Origin: Amphritea sp. 1_MG-2023
GTDB taxonomy: Bacteria; Pseudomonadota; Gammaproteobacteria; Pseudomonadales; Balneatricaceae
Assembly (NCBI RefSeq): GCF_030547545.1
Contig: NZ_JAUOQE010000013.1
Coordinates: forward strand, 46,174 to 110,173
Length of the DNA: 64,000 bases
Direction of reading: 5' to 3'
Below the pieces are notes generated by a model. It was not told where the DNA came from, searched no databases, and saw only the letters and a program-made list of their open reading frames with translations. Made by a program: the position numbers and the translations under genes. Positions 28,935-38,413 of the stretch are shown one piece after another. Every line of letters begins with the position of its first letter. Position 1 is the stretch's first letter.

Positions 28935-28970
28935 GCATAGAACTACGCATAGAATAACGCATAGAATAAC
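28935..28970. repeat. 12-bp tandem repeat upstream of the diguanylate cyclase gene
   Basis: Three units of GCATAGAATAAC (the first reads GCATAGAACTAC) end 66 bp before the start codon. The position allows an effect on transcription, but nothing shows it. Confidence 0.75.
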
Positions 28971-29036
28971 TACACATAGTTTGCACCATTCGATTCCGCG
29001 ACCGTTAAGCTTAGCCAACTAGAAACCCGAGGCGTC

Positions 29037-30050
29037 ATGAAGTTTACCGATAATTCCCATCAAGCCACCGAATACCTGCGTCAGGTTATTCCGCTGATCG
29101 TCAAGCATGTCATTCCACCGACACCGCTCAATTACGCGCTTTGGTATGCTTATGTGAGTGAGTCAATACCCAATCTTAATCAGCGAATGGACGACGTCCT
29201 AGAGACTTATGGCACCTGCCCACATCGCATCAGTGAACAGCTATTCAGTGACTTCTTGATAAAGGATGAAACGGACAATAATGACGTTTTACAGCGAGCG
29301 CTATTATCCGTGATGGGCGATATTGAAAGCTCCGCAACAGACACCGTACAAGATACTGAAGCTTATCATGAGATTTTACAGGAGAGCCTAGCGTTACTTA
29401 AAACGGGCCACGACACGCACTCACTTGAAGGCATTATCCAAACATTATCAGCTAATACGCAATCAATCAGCGCAAGCACGCGTCAATTTCAAGCCAAAAT
29501 TGATGCTGCTCAAGCAGAAATAAATCACCTAAAACAACAGCTTAATAACTCCCGCCAAGAGGCAATGATTGACCCTCTTACCGGCTTATTTAATCGGCGA
29601 TTGTTTGATATAGAAATTAATCAGTTCACTGCCAGAGACGCAGCCGAGGTCGTGTTAATCATGGTTGATATCGACTTTTTTAAGCATTTTAACGATACCT
29701 ATGGCCATCAGATGGGTGATAAAGTGCTTCAGTGTGTGGCTAAATTAATCAAACAGGAGTGCGCAGAGCCTCGAGTGCCGGTGCGTTTCGGCGGAGAGGA
29801 GTTTTCCATACTGCTACCCGATATGAGCGTGATTGATGCTTGTGCACTCGCCGAGCGAATACGTCAACGTATCGCCGCTATTCGCATCAAGCAAAAGAAA
29901 AGTGGCACCGTGATCAGTTCGATAACCGCCTCTTTTGGGGTTGCCAGCCTTATCCGTGATGAAGCAGCAGAGAGCCTGATCGCACGGGCCGATGCGGCAC
30001 TCTACAAAGCAAAAACAGCAGGCCGAAATAACGTGCAAAGCGCTGATTAA
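29037..30050 (+). CDS. Soluble diguanylate cyclase
   Basis: 337 residues with no membrane helix. Residues 1-175 form a helical N-terminal region ending in a coiled coil (about 150-175); 176-337 form a GGDEF domain. The active site is intact: DPLTGLFNRR, the metal site VDIDFFKHFND and RFGGEEF with GGEEF at 252-256. The RxxD inhibitory site is missing (the two positions are Ala and Arg), so product inhibition may be weak. It makes c-di-GMP from two GTP, the signal that LapD senses, though the genes are 21 kb apart. Confidence 0.92.
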   Translation: MKFTDNSHQATEYLRQVIPLIVKHVIPPTPLNYALWYAYVSESIPNLNQRMDDVLETYGTCPHRISEQLFSDFLIKDETDNNDVLQRALLSVMGDIESSATDTVQDTEAYHEILQESLALLKTGHDTHSLEGIIQTLSANTQSISASTRQFQAKIDAAQAEINHLKQQLNNSRQEAMIDPLTGLFNRRLFDIEINQFTARDAAEVVLIMVDIDFFKHFNDTYGHQMGDKVLQCVAKLIKQECAEPRVPVRFGGEEFSILLPDMSVIDACALAERIRQRIAAIRIKQKKSGTVISSITASFGVASLIRDEAAESLIARADAALYKAKTAGRNNVQSAD

Positions 30051-30125
30051 ATCCGTATCCCTAGTTTAACCCTCAAGCTTAATCGGTGACTCAAGGGCCG
30101 TTGAGTCATCACCCGATCATCAAGA

Positions 30126-30160
30126 CAAAAAAAACCCCGGTCTGCCGCAGCAGCCGGGGT
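30126..30160 (-). terminator. Terminator of gor
   Basis: On the minus strand ACCCCGG and CCGGGGT pair around a 13-base loop and run into a long T-run (A-run on the plus strand). Confidence 0.85.
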
Positions 30161-30179
30161 AATACTCGATGAAGATCAC

Positions 30180-31535
30180 TTAACTTACAGGTTCACGCAT
30201 CGTTACAAACTCTTCAGCAGCCGTCGGGTGGATACCGATAGTGGCATCAAATACCGCTTTGGTCGCTCCGGCCTTCAAGGCAACAGCAATGCCCTGAATA
30301 ATTTCACCCGCATCAGGGCCAACCATATGCACCCCGAGTACTTTGTCAGTATCACGATCAACCAACATCTTCATGAAGGTTTTTTCATCACTGCCGCTGA
30401 GCGTATGCTTCATTGCTCTGAACTTAGATTTATAGACATCGACATTGTCATACAGTTCACGGCTTTTTTCTTCAGATAGCCCAACGGTACCAATATTTGG
30501 CTGACAGAACACCGCCGTAGCAATCAAATCGTAATCTACTTGCTGATCCTGACCCGCATACAGATTACGCACTAAGGCCATTCCTTCTGCTAATGCTACC
30601 GGCGTCAACTGTACTCGGTCGATGACATCACCAATCGCATAGACAGAAGGCTCGCCGGTTTGGAATTGATCGTTGACCACAATTGCGCCATTCGATTTTT
30701 GTTCCAGATTAATATTTTCCAGCCCCAGATCCATAACATTCGGTACACGGCCGGTCGCATACATAATGGTATCGGCTTCGAGGGTGGTGCCATCGGTCAG
30801 ATGCGCCAAGAACGAGCCATCGGCCTGCTTGTCGATCTTTTCAATATTGTTATTGAAGCGCAGCGAGACATTTTTCTTCGCCACTTCTTCGGCGGTAAAC
30901 TCACGTACTTCCTGATCAAAACCGCGCAGGAACATATCGCCACGGTAGATCAGCGATGTTTCAGCCCCTAGCCCCGCAAAGATGCCCGCAAATTCGACGG
31001 CGATATAGCCACCGCCAACCACAATGGCACGTTTTGGAAACTCATCTAGGTAGAACACTTCGTTGGAACTAATGACATGTTCACTGCCAGGGAACGCCGG
31101 CACGAATGGCCAGCCGCCGGTGGCGATCAGAATACGCTCAGCGGTATATGCTTTACCTGCAACCTCAACACTGTTGGCGCCGGTAATTTTCGCGCGACCA
31201 TCCAACAGGTTGACCCCGGCATTAATCAGCATATTGCGATAAATACCGTTCAGACGCTCAATCTCTTTGGTTTTGTTATCCCGCAGGGTTGGCCAATCAA
31301 AGGTCGATTTACCTACGGTCCAACCAAATCCGGCCGCATTTTCAAAATCTTCGGTGAAATGGGAACCATAAACGAATAATTTTTTCGGCACACAGCCCAC
31401 ATTCACACAGGTACCACCGAGATAGCGATCTTCAGCCATACCGACCCGAACGCCCATGCCTGCTGCCATACGTCCAGCTCTCACACCGCCAGAGCCAGCA
31501 CCAATTACAAACAGGTCAAAATCAAATTCTGCCAC
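30180..31535 (-). CDS. gor: Glutathione-disulfide reductase
   Basis: 451 residues, FAD- and NADPH-dependent flavoprotein. The FAD loop is [16 protein letters not shown], the redox disulfide is Cys43-Cys48 in [14 protein letters not shown], the NAD(P)-domain loop is [12 protein letters not shown], and the C-terminal catalytic block is [12 protein letters not shown]. It keeps glutathione reduced in the cytoplasm. It is monocistronic with a clear terminator, and divergent from xthA. Confidence 0.95.
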   Translation of the reverse strand: MAEFDFDLFVIGAGSGGVRAGRMAAGMGVRVGMAEDRYLGGTCVNVGCVPKKLFVYGSHFTEDFENAAGFGWTVGKSTFDWPTLRDNKTKEIERLNGIYRNMLINAGVNLLDGRAKITGANSVEVAGKAYTAERILIATGGWPFVPAFPGSEHVISSNEVFYLDEFPKRAIVVGGGYIAVEFAGIFAGLGAETSLIYRGDMFLRGFDQEVREFTAEEVAKKNVSLRFNNNIEKIDKQADGSFLAHLTDGTTLEADTIMYATGRVPNVMDLGLENINLEQKSNGAIVVNDQFQTGEPSVYAIGDVIDRVQLTPVALAEGMALVRNLYAGQDQQVDYDLIATAVFCQPNIGTVGLSEEKSRELYDNVDVYKSKFRAMKHTLSGSDEKTFMKMLVDRDTDKVLGVHMVGPDAGEIIQGIAVALKAGATKAVFDATIGIHPTAAEEFVTMREPVS

Positions 31536-31769
31536 AGAAATCCCCTTAACACAGATAACAATTAACTCAACAAACAGAACGGCAACGCCAAACGTCTGCC
31601 CGATAAAATTTTATGGGCTCTAATCTACCTGCTGCGCTGCCATGATGCCAATAAAGATCGACAAAATATGTAATAGGGTTTTTCAATCGCCCGTGATTGC
31701 ACTTTTTTTATCTGAAGGTTACCGTATGCGCCATATCGCACCTGTTATCGATTTTCCTTTGGATGTAGC

Positions 31770-32579
31770 ATGAAACTGATCTCATTTAACACCAATGGCC
31801 TACGCGCCCGCCCCCATCAAATTAAAGCCCTGATCGACAAACATCAGCCCGATGTCATCGGTATTCAAGAAACCAAAGTCCATGATGATGAGTTTCCCGA
31901 AGCGATGATTAGCGCGCTGGGCTATCACGTGGAATATCACGGTCAAAAAGGTCATTACGGCGTCTGCCTGATCTCCAAGTTACCACCGGTGACTCTTGAG
32001 AAAGGCTTTCCCGGCGATGATAGCGACGCGCAGAAGCGCATGATTATCGGTGAATACGATATCGACGGCATTCGCGTCAAAGTGTTGAACGGTTATTTCC
32101 CGCAAGGCGAAAATATTGCTCATGAAACCAAATACCCGGCGAAGCGCAAATACTATAACGATCTACAAGACTATCTCGAACAGTACTGCGATCCGGCACA
32201 GCCATTAGTGGTGATGGGCGATCTGAATATTTCTCCGCAAGAGATTGATATTGGCATTGGCGAACCTAACCGTAAGCGCTGGCTGAAAACCGGTAAAACC
32301 AGCTTCCAACCGGAAGAGCGTCAATGGTTAGCGCGTTTACTCGGCTGGGGGCTGCAAGACACCTTCCGTAAAATCCATCCCGACACCGACAACCTGTTTA
32401 GCTGGTTTGATTACCGTAGCCGTGGCTTCGAAGCCGACCCTAAACGCGGCCTGCGTATCGATGCCGTGCTAGCCACCGAAGCGCTCTACTCTCGCTGTAG
32501 CGATGCCAATATCGATTACGATATCCGTGGCATGGAAAAACCTTCCGATCATGCCCCTATCTGGGCAGAATTCAGCTAA
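31770..32579 (+). CDS. xthA: Exodeoxyribonuclease III
   Basis: 269 residues, AP endonuclease and 3'-5' exonuclease of base excision repair. Conserved sites are [17 protein letters not shown] with the metal-binding Glu, [21 protein letters not shown] and the terminal [10 protein letters not shown]. The length is standard for XthA. It has its own start 234 bp from divergent gor, and a small lipoprotein gene follows 53 bp later. Confidence 0.95.
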   Translation: MKLISFNTNGLRARPHQIKALIDKHQPDVIGIQETKVHDDEFPEAMISALGYHVEYHGQKGHYGVCLISKLPPVTLEKGFPGDDSDAQKRMIIGEYDIDGIRVKVLNGYFPQGENIAHETKYPAKRKYYNDLQDYLEQYCDPAQPLVVMGDLNISPQEIDIGIGEPNRKRWLKTGKTSFQPEERQWLARLLGWGLQDTFRKIHPDTDNLFSWFDYRSRGFEADPKRGLRIDAVLATEALYSRCSDANIDYDIRGMEKPSDHAPIWAEFS

Positions 32580-32632
32580 CCGCAGTGTGACCTTGGCCAT
32601 TCAATCGAATGGCCTAGAGCCAAGGAAATTTA

Positions 32633-33091
32633 ATGAACGCCCTATCAAAACTCTTATTCATATCCGCCACAGTCATAGGTATCTCGGCCTGTTCGGCGCC
32701 AGGTCCAATGCAAACGATGAGCGGCCCCATTCACACGCCTGTTTTTGAACCCGTTGCACTCGATGTTGTGAAAGACGGTTCCGAAAAAGTGTATTTTAAA
32801 GAAACAGCAGCCATGTATGAGGGTAAAGAGGCTCAACTTTTGGGTATCTTTTTCATAACGGATAATGGCGCCTATATGGTCAAATGGGATAGAAGAAGCT
32901 ACGAGTACACTCTTCAATATAAAATACACCGCGATAATATTTTATCGATATCAGATGACAAGGTCGTGAGAAGCTTTTGGCCAGATTCAAATTTATTAGT
33001 CATCAAAGATAAGCAAGGACATGAAGTAGGCTTTTCTCTGAATGGAAAAGCCGCTGCACGCAGCTTTTTGCATGACATTAGCGGCAAATAA
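32633..33091 (+). CDS. Small uncharacterised lipoprotein
   Basis: 152 residues. A signal peptide ends in the lipobox ISAC (Cys near residue 20), followed by a proline-rich linker. The compact beta-rich domain includes KEGKEAQLLG-like turns and YMVKWDRRSYEYTLQYKI. The start is supported by AAGGAAAT before the ATG. I do not recognise a family. It lies between xthA and the TrmK-type gene on the same strand and ends in a strong terminator, so it could be read with xthA. Confidence 0.75.
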   Translation: MNALSKLLFISATVIGISACSAPGPMQTMSGPIHTPVFEPVALDVVKDGSEKVYFKETAAMYEGKEAQLLGIFFITDNGAYMVKWDRRSYEYTLQYKIHRDNILSISDDKVVRSFWPDSNLLVIKDKQGHEVGFSLNGKAAARSFLHDISGK

Positions 33092-33122
33092 ATACAGAAA
33101 AAATTGTACTGAATAATGATAG

Positions 33123-33157
33123 AGCCCCGACTGTATTTACAGCTCGGGGCTACTTTT
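33123..33157 (+). terminator. Terminator after the small lipoprotein gene
   Basis: AGCCCCGA and TCGGGGCT pair, with an inner CTGT/ACAG continuation and an ATTT loop, followed by ACTTTTTG. Confidence 0.88.
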
Positions 33158-33230
33158 TGCCTAATATAGCGTTCGCTACTCAGCCGAAAAGCATTACAAT
33201 GCGCATTTTTACCCTGATTCTGGCCTTTTC

Positions 33231-33902
33231 TTGAAACTCAGTAAACGCTTAACGCAAATTAAACAGTTGGTCGCACCGGGCTATAGTCATATCTGGGATT
33301 GCTGTTGCGATCATGGCCACCTCGGTGCGGCCCTGCTGTCACAACACAGTGCTCAAATCCATTTTGTGGATATTGTACCGACACTCATCACTGAACTAGA
33401 AAGTAGACTACAACAGCATTACCCCGATATCGCTGAACGCTGGACAACCCACTGCCTTGATGTCGCGGCATTGCCCTTAGAGCAGCACAGCGGCAGACAA
33501 CTGATCATCATTGCGGGGGTGGGTGGTGATCTGATCCAGCAGTTTGTGCAGACTATTCAGCAGCAACATCCTCACCTGAATCTCGATTTTCTGCTCTGCC
33601 CAGTGCGTCATCAGTTCGCCCTACGGCAAACGCTGATTGAACTGAATTTTAGCTCGAAAAATGAAGCGCTGATTGAAGAGAATCAACGTTTTTATGAAAT
33701 TATGCTCGTGTCAGCCGACAACAACGCTGGCACCAGCATCAGCCCCGTGGGAGAGGCACTATGGCAAGCCGATTCAGATGAGCAACGCGATAACATTCAG
33801 CGTTATCTTCACACAACTCTCAATCACTACCAACGGATGCAACAGGGCAGCTCAGTGGATGTGAGCCACATTATCGAGGCTTATCGTTCGGTCAGCATAT
33901 AA
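33231..33902 (+). CDS. trmK: TrmK-family tRNA (adenine-N1) methyltransferase-like protein
   Basis: 223 residues starting with TTG. The family opening MKLSKRLTQIKQLVAPG is followed by the SAM-binding WDCCCDHGHLGAALL, FVDIVP and IIAGVGGDLIQQF. TrmK in Gram-positive bacteria makes m1A22 in tRNA; proteobacterial relatives are annotated by similarity only, and tRNA specificity here is inferred. The upstream gene ends in a terminator, so it has its own promoter. A repeat-rich gap follows. Confidence 0.82.
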   Translation: MKLSKRLTQIKQLVAPGYSHIWDCCCDHGHLGAALLSQHSAQIHFVDIVPTLITELESRLQQHYPDIAERWTTHCLDVAALPLEQHSGRQLIIIAGVGGDLIQQFVQTIQQQHPHLNLDFLLCPVRHQFALRQTLIELNFSSKNEALIEENQRFYEIMLVSADNNAGTSISPVGEALWQADSDEQRDNIQRYLHTTLNHYQRMQQGSSVDVSHIIEAYRSVSI

Positions 33903-33984
33903 ACTACTCAATTTGCAGGCCGGCCACTCACGCACTTCTAACCTCTATACCGATAGCGATTGAGTTATTCAACCGAGGTTCAAT

Positions 33985-34034
33985 ATCGGCACGAGGTACC
34001 CAAAGGGCATGCTAGCGTGCCTCGCGACATCTGC
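33985..34034 (+). repeat. Dispersed palindromic repeat, copy A
   Basis: Begins ATCGGCACGAGGTACCCAAA and continues to GTGCCTCGCGACATCTGC. It nearly matches copy B at 35478-35530 and, with about 23 internal bases missing, copy C at 34381-34420. GAGG...CCTC arms enclose CCC-AAA-GGG and GCA...TGC pairs, so a branched cruciform is possible. The rest of the 33903-34575 gap contains no convincing gene. Confidence 0.7.
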
Positions 34035-34380
34035 TGTTCATTTCTCTTCAAAACCATGGATGGAGTGATGAGGGAGGTTGCACGTAGGCTGCTGATGAAC
34101 TTGCGAATCGCACCAAAACGCCAGCAAAAACCTCCGCCATATAGATTCAGCGTTAACGGGCTGGGCGTTGTGGTCCTTCCTCTTTTTAGAGTTCGTGATA
34201 CTTCAAGTATCGCTCAACCTTATAAAAACGCGCGGTTTCTTAGATACGTTTTGACACTGATGCTAGATATGCCTGTTACTTTGTATCGACTACACCTTCG
34301 TCATCAAAATTAAAGTGCTCCGACCCCGTAGACTAGTCATGCATGGTAAAAAGCAAGTCTCGCCCCCTTCGTTAATATGA

Positions 34381-34420
34381 ATATCGGCACGAAGGTGTGC
34401 CTCGCCACATCCGCTTGTTA
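34381..34420 (+). repeat. Dispersed palindromic repeat, copy C (internally deleted)
   Basis: It shares ATCGGCACGA at the left and TGCCTCGCCACATCCGC at the right with copies A and B but lacks the central block. It may be a decayed copy or an unfilled site. Confidence 0.55.
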
Positions 34421-34575
34421 ACTAAGTGCCCCGTCGGCGGGCAGTGATCTTGTGAACCCTACCATTGTCATAGGTTATGTAAGCCAAAGCCGCAATCATA
34501 ATAAGATAACGGTATAAACTCTAAGCCGTGTCAACCTAATGAAAAGTCATCACAGCCTGATCTCCCCTGATAAAT

Positions 34576-35019
34576 TTACTCGATGGCAATAAAGATTTGG
34601 ATCTCGTTATCGCCGTTATACAATTCAAAATCAGTGGTGTAAGCCCGAGTATAATCCGACTGATCTGAGCTAAAATAATCCCACACTTTAGACCAGGTCT
34701 CGATGACGATTTCTGGCAGGCCGCCCTTTCCTTCGAATACCAAATATCTGCCGCCCTTAATCGCGACAGACTCAGCGGCATGTTCATCTTTAAGCATATC
34801 GGAACCCGCCAGCACATCATATTCGCCGGCCAAGTCTGATGCGTAATTGCAGTACACCCCTAACACACTCGCTTGTTGCGATAATGTTGGCGCGATATCA
34901 GCATAGAAGCGCTGCCAAAGCCCAGCTATCTTCGCTTTTTCTGGGTTCATCTCAGCACTATTTTTCGTACGAACTCTGATCCCTCTTACGGTTTTTTCAT
35001 CCACCTGCATCACATACAC
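34576..35019 (-). CDS. GyrI-like (AraC effector-binding/Cass2-like) small-molecule binding protein
   Basis: 147 residues forming a single effector-binding domain: VDEKTVRGIRVRTKNSAEM at the start, AKIAGLWQRFY, GVYCNYASDLAGEYDV in the middle, and the final YNGDNEIQIFIAIE strand. It is closest in appearance to the free-standing Cass2/GyrI-like proteins first described from integron cassettes, which bind cationic drugs. It has no DNA-binding domain. It stands alone between repeat copies A/C and B, a setting that suggests acquisition as accessory DNA. The ligand is unknown. Confidence 0.82.
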   Translation of the reverse strand: MYVMQVDEKTVRGIRVRTKNSAEMNPEKAKIAGLWQRFYADIAPTLSQQASVLGVYCNYASDLAGEYDVLAGSDMLKDEHAAESVAIKGGRYLVFEGKGGLPEIVIETWSKVWDYFSSDQSDYTRAYTTDFELYNGDNEIQIFIAIE

Positions 35020-35477
35020 GATTTACTCTCCTAGCGCTCATAAAAGCAACATCGCCGCTATTCCATCATTCGGATAGGCCACATATGCCCAATATTAGCT
35101 ATTAGAAGCGCTATTGCAATCACTTCCCATTAAGCTTATATGACACGCTCATACGATCAATCTGATAAGGTTTCGTGCTCGATAATCGTCGCTAGCATCC
35201 CCAAAGCGGTGCCGGTAAACCACGCAAGCTCTATATTAATTAATCTCGATAACAGGCACACAGCACAAACCTATGTATATAGAAGGCTGAATTGTATTAG
35301 CAGCAACAAGTGAGTTGATCTCAGCTCTTGGGTATAACAGCAAAGCAGCATGTCTGACATAGCCAATCATCCATCGTTAGCTCAGTGCTACCGCCTAAAT
35401 CAATGACGCTGACTCATGCCCCATTGATTCCATGCAATAGGCTCTGCGTATCAGGTTTATTTTTGCCGATAGCGGTT
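35020..35477. other. Gene-free stretch upstream of the GyrI-like gene
   Basis: I see no convincing coding frame, tRNA or terminator here. It separates the GyrI-like gene from two adjacent dispersed repeats. Confidence 0.5.
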
Positions 35478-35530
35478 ATCGGCACGAGGTACCCAAAGGG
35501 CATGCTAGCGCGCCTCGCTACATCTACTCG
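35478..35530 (+). repeat. Dispersed palindromic repeat, copy B
   Basis: The best match to copy A (33985-34034), with single-base differences such as GCGCGCC for GCGTGCC. It is followed within 4 bp by copy 2 of the 63-bp repeat. Confidence 0.7.
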
Positions 35531-35533
35531 TTA

Positions 35534-35596
35534 GGGAAGGTGCGAATAAGTCAATTACGCCTCTGGCTTACAGAGAAGCTGGAGATCAAGGCAATC
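35534..35596 (+). repeat. 63-bp dispersed repeat, copy 2
   Basis: It matches 23341-23403 at about 59 of 63 positions. The two copies lose similarity at the same right-hand point (after GGCAAYC), so this is a defined unit. Nothing coding is associated with it here. Confidence 0.7.
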
Positions 35597-35669
35597 ACCG
35601 CCTGAGGGGGAAAGGCTTATCGTTTATGCGACAACGAAGCACTCGTTGAGTGCCACATCTTCACAGCTA

Positions 35670-36587
35670 TCAAGTCAATTTCACCTCTTCGGCCAGCATC
35701 TCTGCCGAGGCTTGAATAATATCGATCAAGCTATGCGCGGCGGTGGAGAGTGGATAGCGTTTACGAGTGACGATCCCCACGGAACGCGAGATCACCGGCG
35801 TATGCAGTTCACGACAGACGGCACCCTGTTCGCGCATCTGCCCGATACACAGTGAGGGCACCGCACTCACCCCTAAGCCGGTGGCGACCATACGGCCGAT
35901 GGTCGCCAATTGATGGGTTTCAAATTCGGGTTGAACCTGCATCCCCAATTGACGCAATTTTGCTTCGATCAATAAACGGATACTGGAAGGTCGCTGTAAA
36001 GCGATAAAGTCATCTTGAAGCAGCGCTTGCCAAGCAATATCCTGATGCTTAGCTAATTCATGCTCGGGGTGCACCACGGCTACAAAGCGATCTTTAAATA
36101 ATGGGCTAAAACTCAGATCTTCAGAGCGCCCCGGATCGAAGGTGAGGCCGACCTCCACCTGCCCCTGACGCACCATCTCTACCACATCTTCGGCAATCAC
36201 ATCGTTAACCGTGACACTAACACGGGGGTAAAGCAGCCGATATTCGCGAATCAACTGCGGCAGCAAACTACTGGCAAACGATGGCATTGCGGCCAACACC
36301 ACTCGGCCTCGATTCATGGCGAAACGCTGATTCAGATCGTCGAGAGCCGCGTCACAATCCTGCAATAGCTTGCGCGCGACTGGATAAAACTCCTCCCCTT
36401 CCGGGGTGAGTGCAATCGCCCGCGTGGTGCGGCTAAACAACGCGCCACCGACCTCCTCTTCGAGGTTTTTAATGGCGATACTCAGCGCCGGCTGTGATAG
36501 ATGCACCTGTGTACAGGCATCGGTAAAGCTCTGCGTGCGCGCAACCGCCACAAATGCTTTTAACTGTTTCAGCGTAATGTTAGCCAT
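35670..36587 (-). CDS. LysR family transcriptional regulator
   Basis: 305 residues. The N-terminal winged HTH reads LKQLKAFVAVARTQSFTDAC then LSQPALSIAIKNLEEEVGG (about 4-65), followed by a periplasmic-binding-protein-like effector domain. It is transcribed away from scoAB across a 267-bp region containing a perfect AT-rich dyad, the usual LysR arrangement. It therefore probably controls scoAB in response to a ketoacid or CoA-linked metabolite. That link is inference. Confidence 0.9.
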   Translation of the reverse strand: MANITLKQLKAFVAVARTQSFTDACTQVHLSQPALSIAIKNLEEEVGGALFSRTTRAIALTPEGEEFYPVARKLLQDCDAALDDLNQRFAMNRGRVVLAAMPSFASSLLPQLIREYRLLYPRVSVTVNDVIAEDVVEMVRQGQVEVGLTFDPGRSEDLSFSPLFKDRFVAVVHPEHELAKHQDIAWQALLQDDFIALQRPSSIRLLIEAKLRQLGMQVQPEFETHQLATIGRMVATGLGVSAVPSLCIGQMREQGAVCRELHTPVISRSVGIVTRKRYPLSTAAHSLIDIIQASAEMLAEEVKLT

Positions 36588-36640
36588 ATTTCTCCGCCGG
36601 TTCGCGAGGTTGTGCCTCTGATAAAAGGCAACACCTAACC

Positions 36641-36663
36641 ATTTATAAAAAAAAATTATAAAT
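36641..36663. promoter_or_regulatory. Candidate LysR operator between the regulator and scoA
   Basis: ATTTATAA and TTATAAAT are perfect 8-bp arms around a 7-base A-tract, located 54 bp from the regulator start and 192 bp from scoA. LysR sites are typically T-N11-A dyads, which this satisfies. The extreme AT content lowers the weight of the match. Confidence 0.5.
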
Positions 36664-36854
36664 AGTTTAAATAATTAAATTTGCTAAATAATACCCCCTG
36701 TATGAGACTTAAGCCACTGATCGACTCGATTGTCTCTGAAGAGCCAATCAAGCCTGATCATCATCGTTGCATTAGGTGCTCGGTGTTCTGGCAACAGAAC
36801 TGTCCCAGCCGAGCACCTGCCTATAACAACAACAGTTAATGCGGAGTTGCACAC

Positions 36855-37556
36855 ATGTCGGGTTTCAACAAGGTAGTAAATAGCTACGAAGAAGCGATGG
36901 CAGGCCTGGAAGATGGCATGACCGTTATCGCAGGAGGCTTCGGCCTTTGCGGTATCCCTGAAAATCTGATCAAGCAGATTAGAACGATGGGCACCAAAGA
37001 TCTCACCATTGTCTCGAATAACTGCGGTATCGATGGCTTCGGTCTCGGTATTCTGCTGGTTGATCGTCAAATCAAAAAAATGATCTCCTCTTATGTGGGC
37101 GAGAATGCGCTGTTTGAACAACAGTTGCTGGCGGGCGAACTTGAGGTTGAACTGACCCCACAGGGCACACTGGCCGAGAAGATGCGTGCCGGTGGCGCGG
37201 GTATTCCTGCGTTCTATACCGCCACTGGGTACGGCACCCCCGTGGGTGATGGTAAAGAGGTACGCGAATTTAATGGCCGTCACTATATTATGGAAGAATC
37301 AATCACCGGCGACTTCGCCATTGTTAAAGGTTGGAAAGCCGACACTTACGGCAACGTTGTCTACCGCGATACGGCGCAAAACTTTAATCCGATGGCCGCG
37401 ACAGCCGGCAAAATCACCGTGGTTGAAGTGGAAGAGATCGTTGAACCCGGCGAGTTGAACCCTAGCGAGATACACACCCCCGGCATCTACGTTAACCGAG
37501 TGATTAAAGGCACCTTCGAGAAGCGTATTGAACAACGTACCGTACGTCAGGGCTAA
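36855..37556 (+). CDS. scoA: 3-oxoacid (succinyl-CoA:acetoacetate) CoA-transferase subunit A
   Basis: 233 residues. The CoA-transferase family I alpha-subunit motif [13 protein letters not shown] appears at about 27-39, with [12 protein letters not shown] and [16 protein letters not shown] further on. With subunit B it moves CoA between succinyl-CoA and acetoacetate, opening ketone-body or PHB breakdown products to the TCA cycle. This fits a PHA-making cell (phaC). scoB follows 65 bp later; LysR is divergent. Confidence 0.94.
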   Translation: MSGFNKVVNSYEEAMAGLEDGMTVIAGGFGLCGIPENLIKQIRTMGTKDLTIVSNNCGIDGFGLGILLVDRQIKKMISSYVGENALFEQQLLAGELEVELTPQGTLAEKMRAGGAGIPAFYTATGYGTPVGDGKEVREFNGRHYIMEESITGDFAIVKGWKADTYGNVVYRDTAQNFNPMAATAGKITVVEVEEIVEPGELNPSEIHTPGIYVNRVIKGTFEKRIEQRTVRQG

Positions 37557-37621
37557 ACAATAATAATGTATTCCCGATAGCTGCCGGTTTATAACGGCTA
37601 TTAGGGAGAAGAGGAAAAACA

Positions 37622-38281
37622 ATGGCACTCTCTCGTGAACAGATGGCTCAGCGTGTTGCACGCGAGCTTCAGGATGGTTTTTATGTCAACTTGGGTATCG
37701 GCATTCCCACACTGGTAGCGAACTATGTCCCTGCGGGGATTGAAGTGATGCTGCAGTCCGAAAATGGATTGCTCGGCATGGGGCCTTTCCCAACCGAAGA
37801 TGAAATTGATGCCGATATGATTAATGCCGGTAAGCAAACGGTAACAGCGGCCACCGGCGCATCGATTTTTTCCTCAGCGGAATCCTTTGCCATGATTCGT
37901 GGCGGACATGTTGATCTCACCGTGTTGGGCGCATTTGAAGTCGATGTAAACGGTAATATCGCCTCGTGGATGATCCCCGGCAAGCTGATTAAAGGCATGG
38001 GCGGTGCCATGGATCTCGTCGCGGGGGCGGATAATATTATCGTCACCATGACTCACGCATCCAAGCATGGTGAATCGAAACTACTGACCGAATGCTCACT
38101 GCCGCTGACAGGCCGTGGCTGTATTAAGAAAGTCTTGACCGACCTCGCCTACCTCGAAATTGAAGATGGCGCTTTCCATCTAAAAGAGCGGGCACCGGGC
38201 GTGTCGGTCGAAGAGATTATTGAGAAAACCGAAGGCAAGCTGATTGTGCCGGACAACGTGCCGGAAATGACCTTTGCATAG
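37622..38281 (+). CDS. scoB: 3-oxoacid CoA-transferase subunit B
   Basis: 219 residues. The catalytic glutamate is Glu47 in QSENGLLGMGP, which forms the CoA thioester. NLGIGIPTLVANYVP precedes it and GGHVDLTVLGAFEVD follows. It is the partner of scoA in one operon, with a GGGAGAAG-type ribosome site upstream. A strong terminator shared with convergent dsbD closes the operon. Confidence 0.95.
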   Translation: MALSREQMAQRVARELQDGFYVNLGIGIPTLVANYVPAGIEVMLQSENGLLGMGPFPTEDEIDADMINAGKQTVTAATGASIFSSAESFAMIRGGHVDLTVLGAFEVDVNGNIASWMIPGKLIKGMGGAMDLVAGADNIIVTMTHASKHGESKLLTECSLPLTGRGCIKKVLTDLAYLEIEDGAFHLKERAPGVSVEEIIEKTEGKLIVPDNVPEMTFA

Positions 38282-38321
38282 GTAACTCGTTAGGCGATTA
38301 AGCCTAACTATCGCGCTCAAC

Positions 38322-38355
38322 AAAAAAGGCTGATGTTTGCGCATCAGCCTTTTTT
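38322..38355. terminator. Bidirectional terminator between scoB and dsbD
   Basis: GGCTGATG and CATCAGCC around a 6-base loop, with a 6-A run on the left and a T-run on the right. Confidence 0.88.
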
Positions 38356-38413
38356 ATTACCTCTCAGCGGCAACAAAAATCACTTGAATGCCGCATCAAA
38401 AGCCTCTCAATAA

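Noticed and set aside
28721..28970. Possible CRISPR-like array upstream of the diguanylate cyclase gene
   Set aside because: The repeats are only 9 and 12 bp, three units each, contiguous and without spacers, so they are simple tandem repeats.
33960..34313. Open frame of 117 codons in the repeat-rich gap
   Set aside because: It starts with TTG, has no ribosome site, reads straight through repeat copy A and has an arginine- and proline-rich composition unlike neighbouring proteins.
36684..37283. 199-codon minus-strand frame over the scoA start
   Set aside because: It is antisense to scoA and covers its promoter region; the protein has no recognisable pattern.
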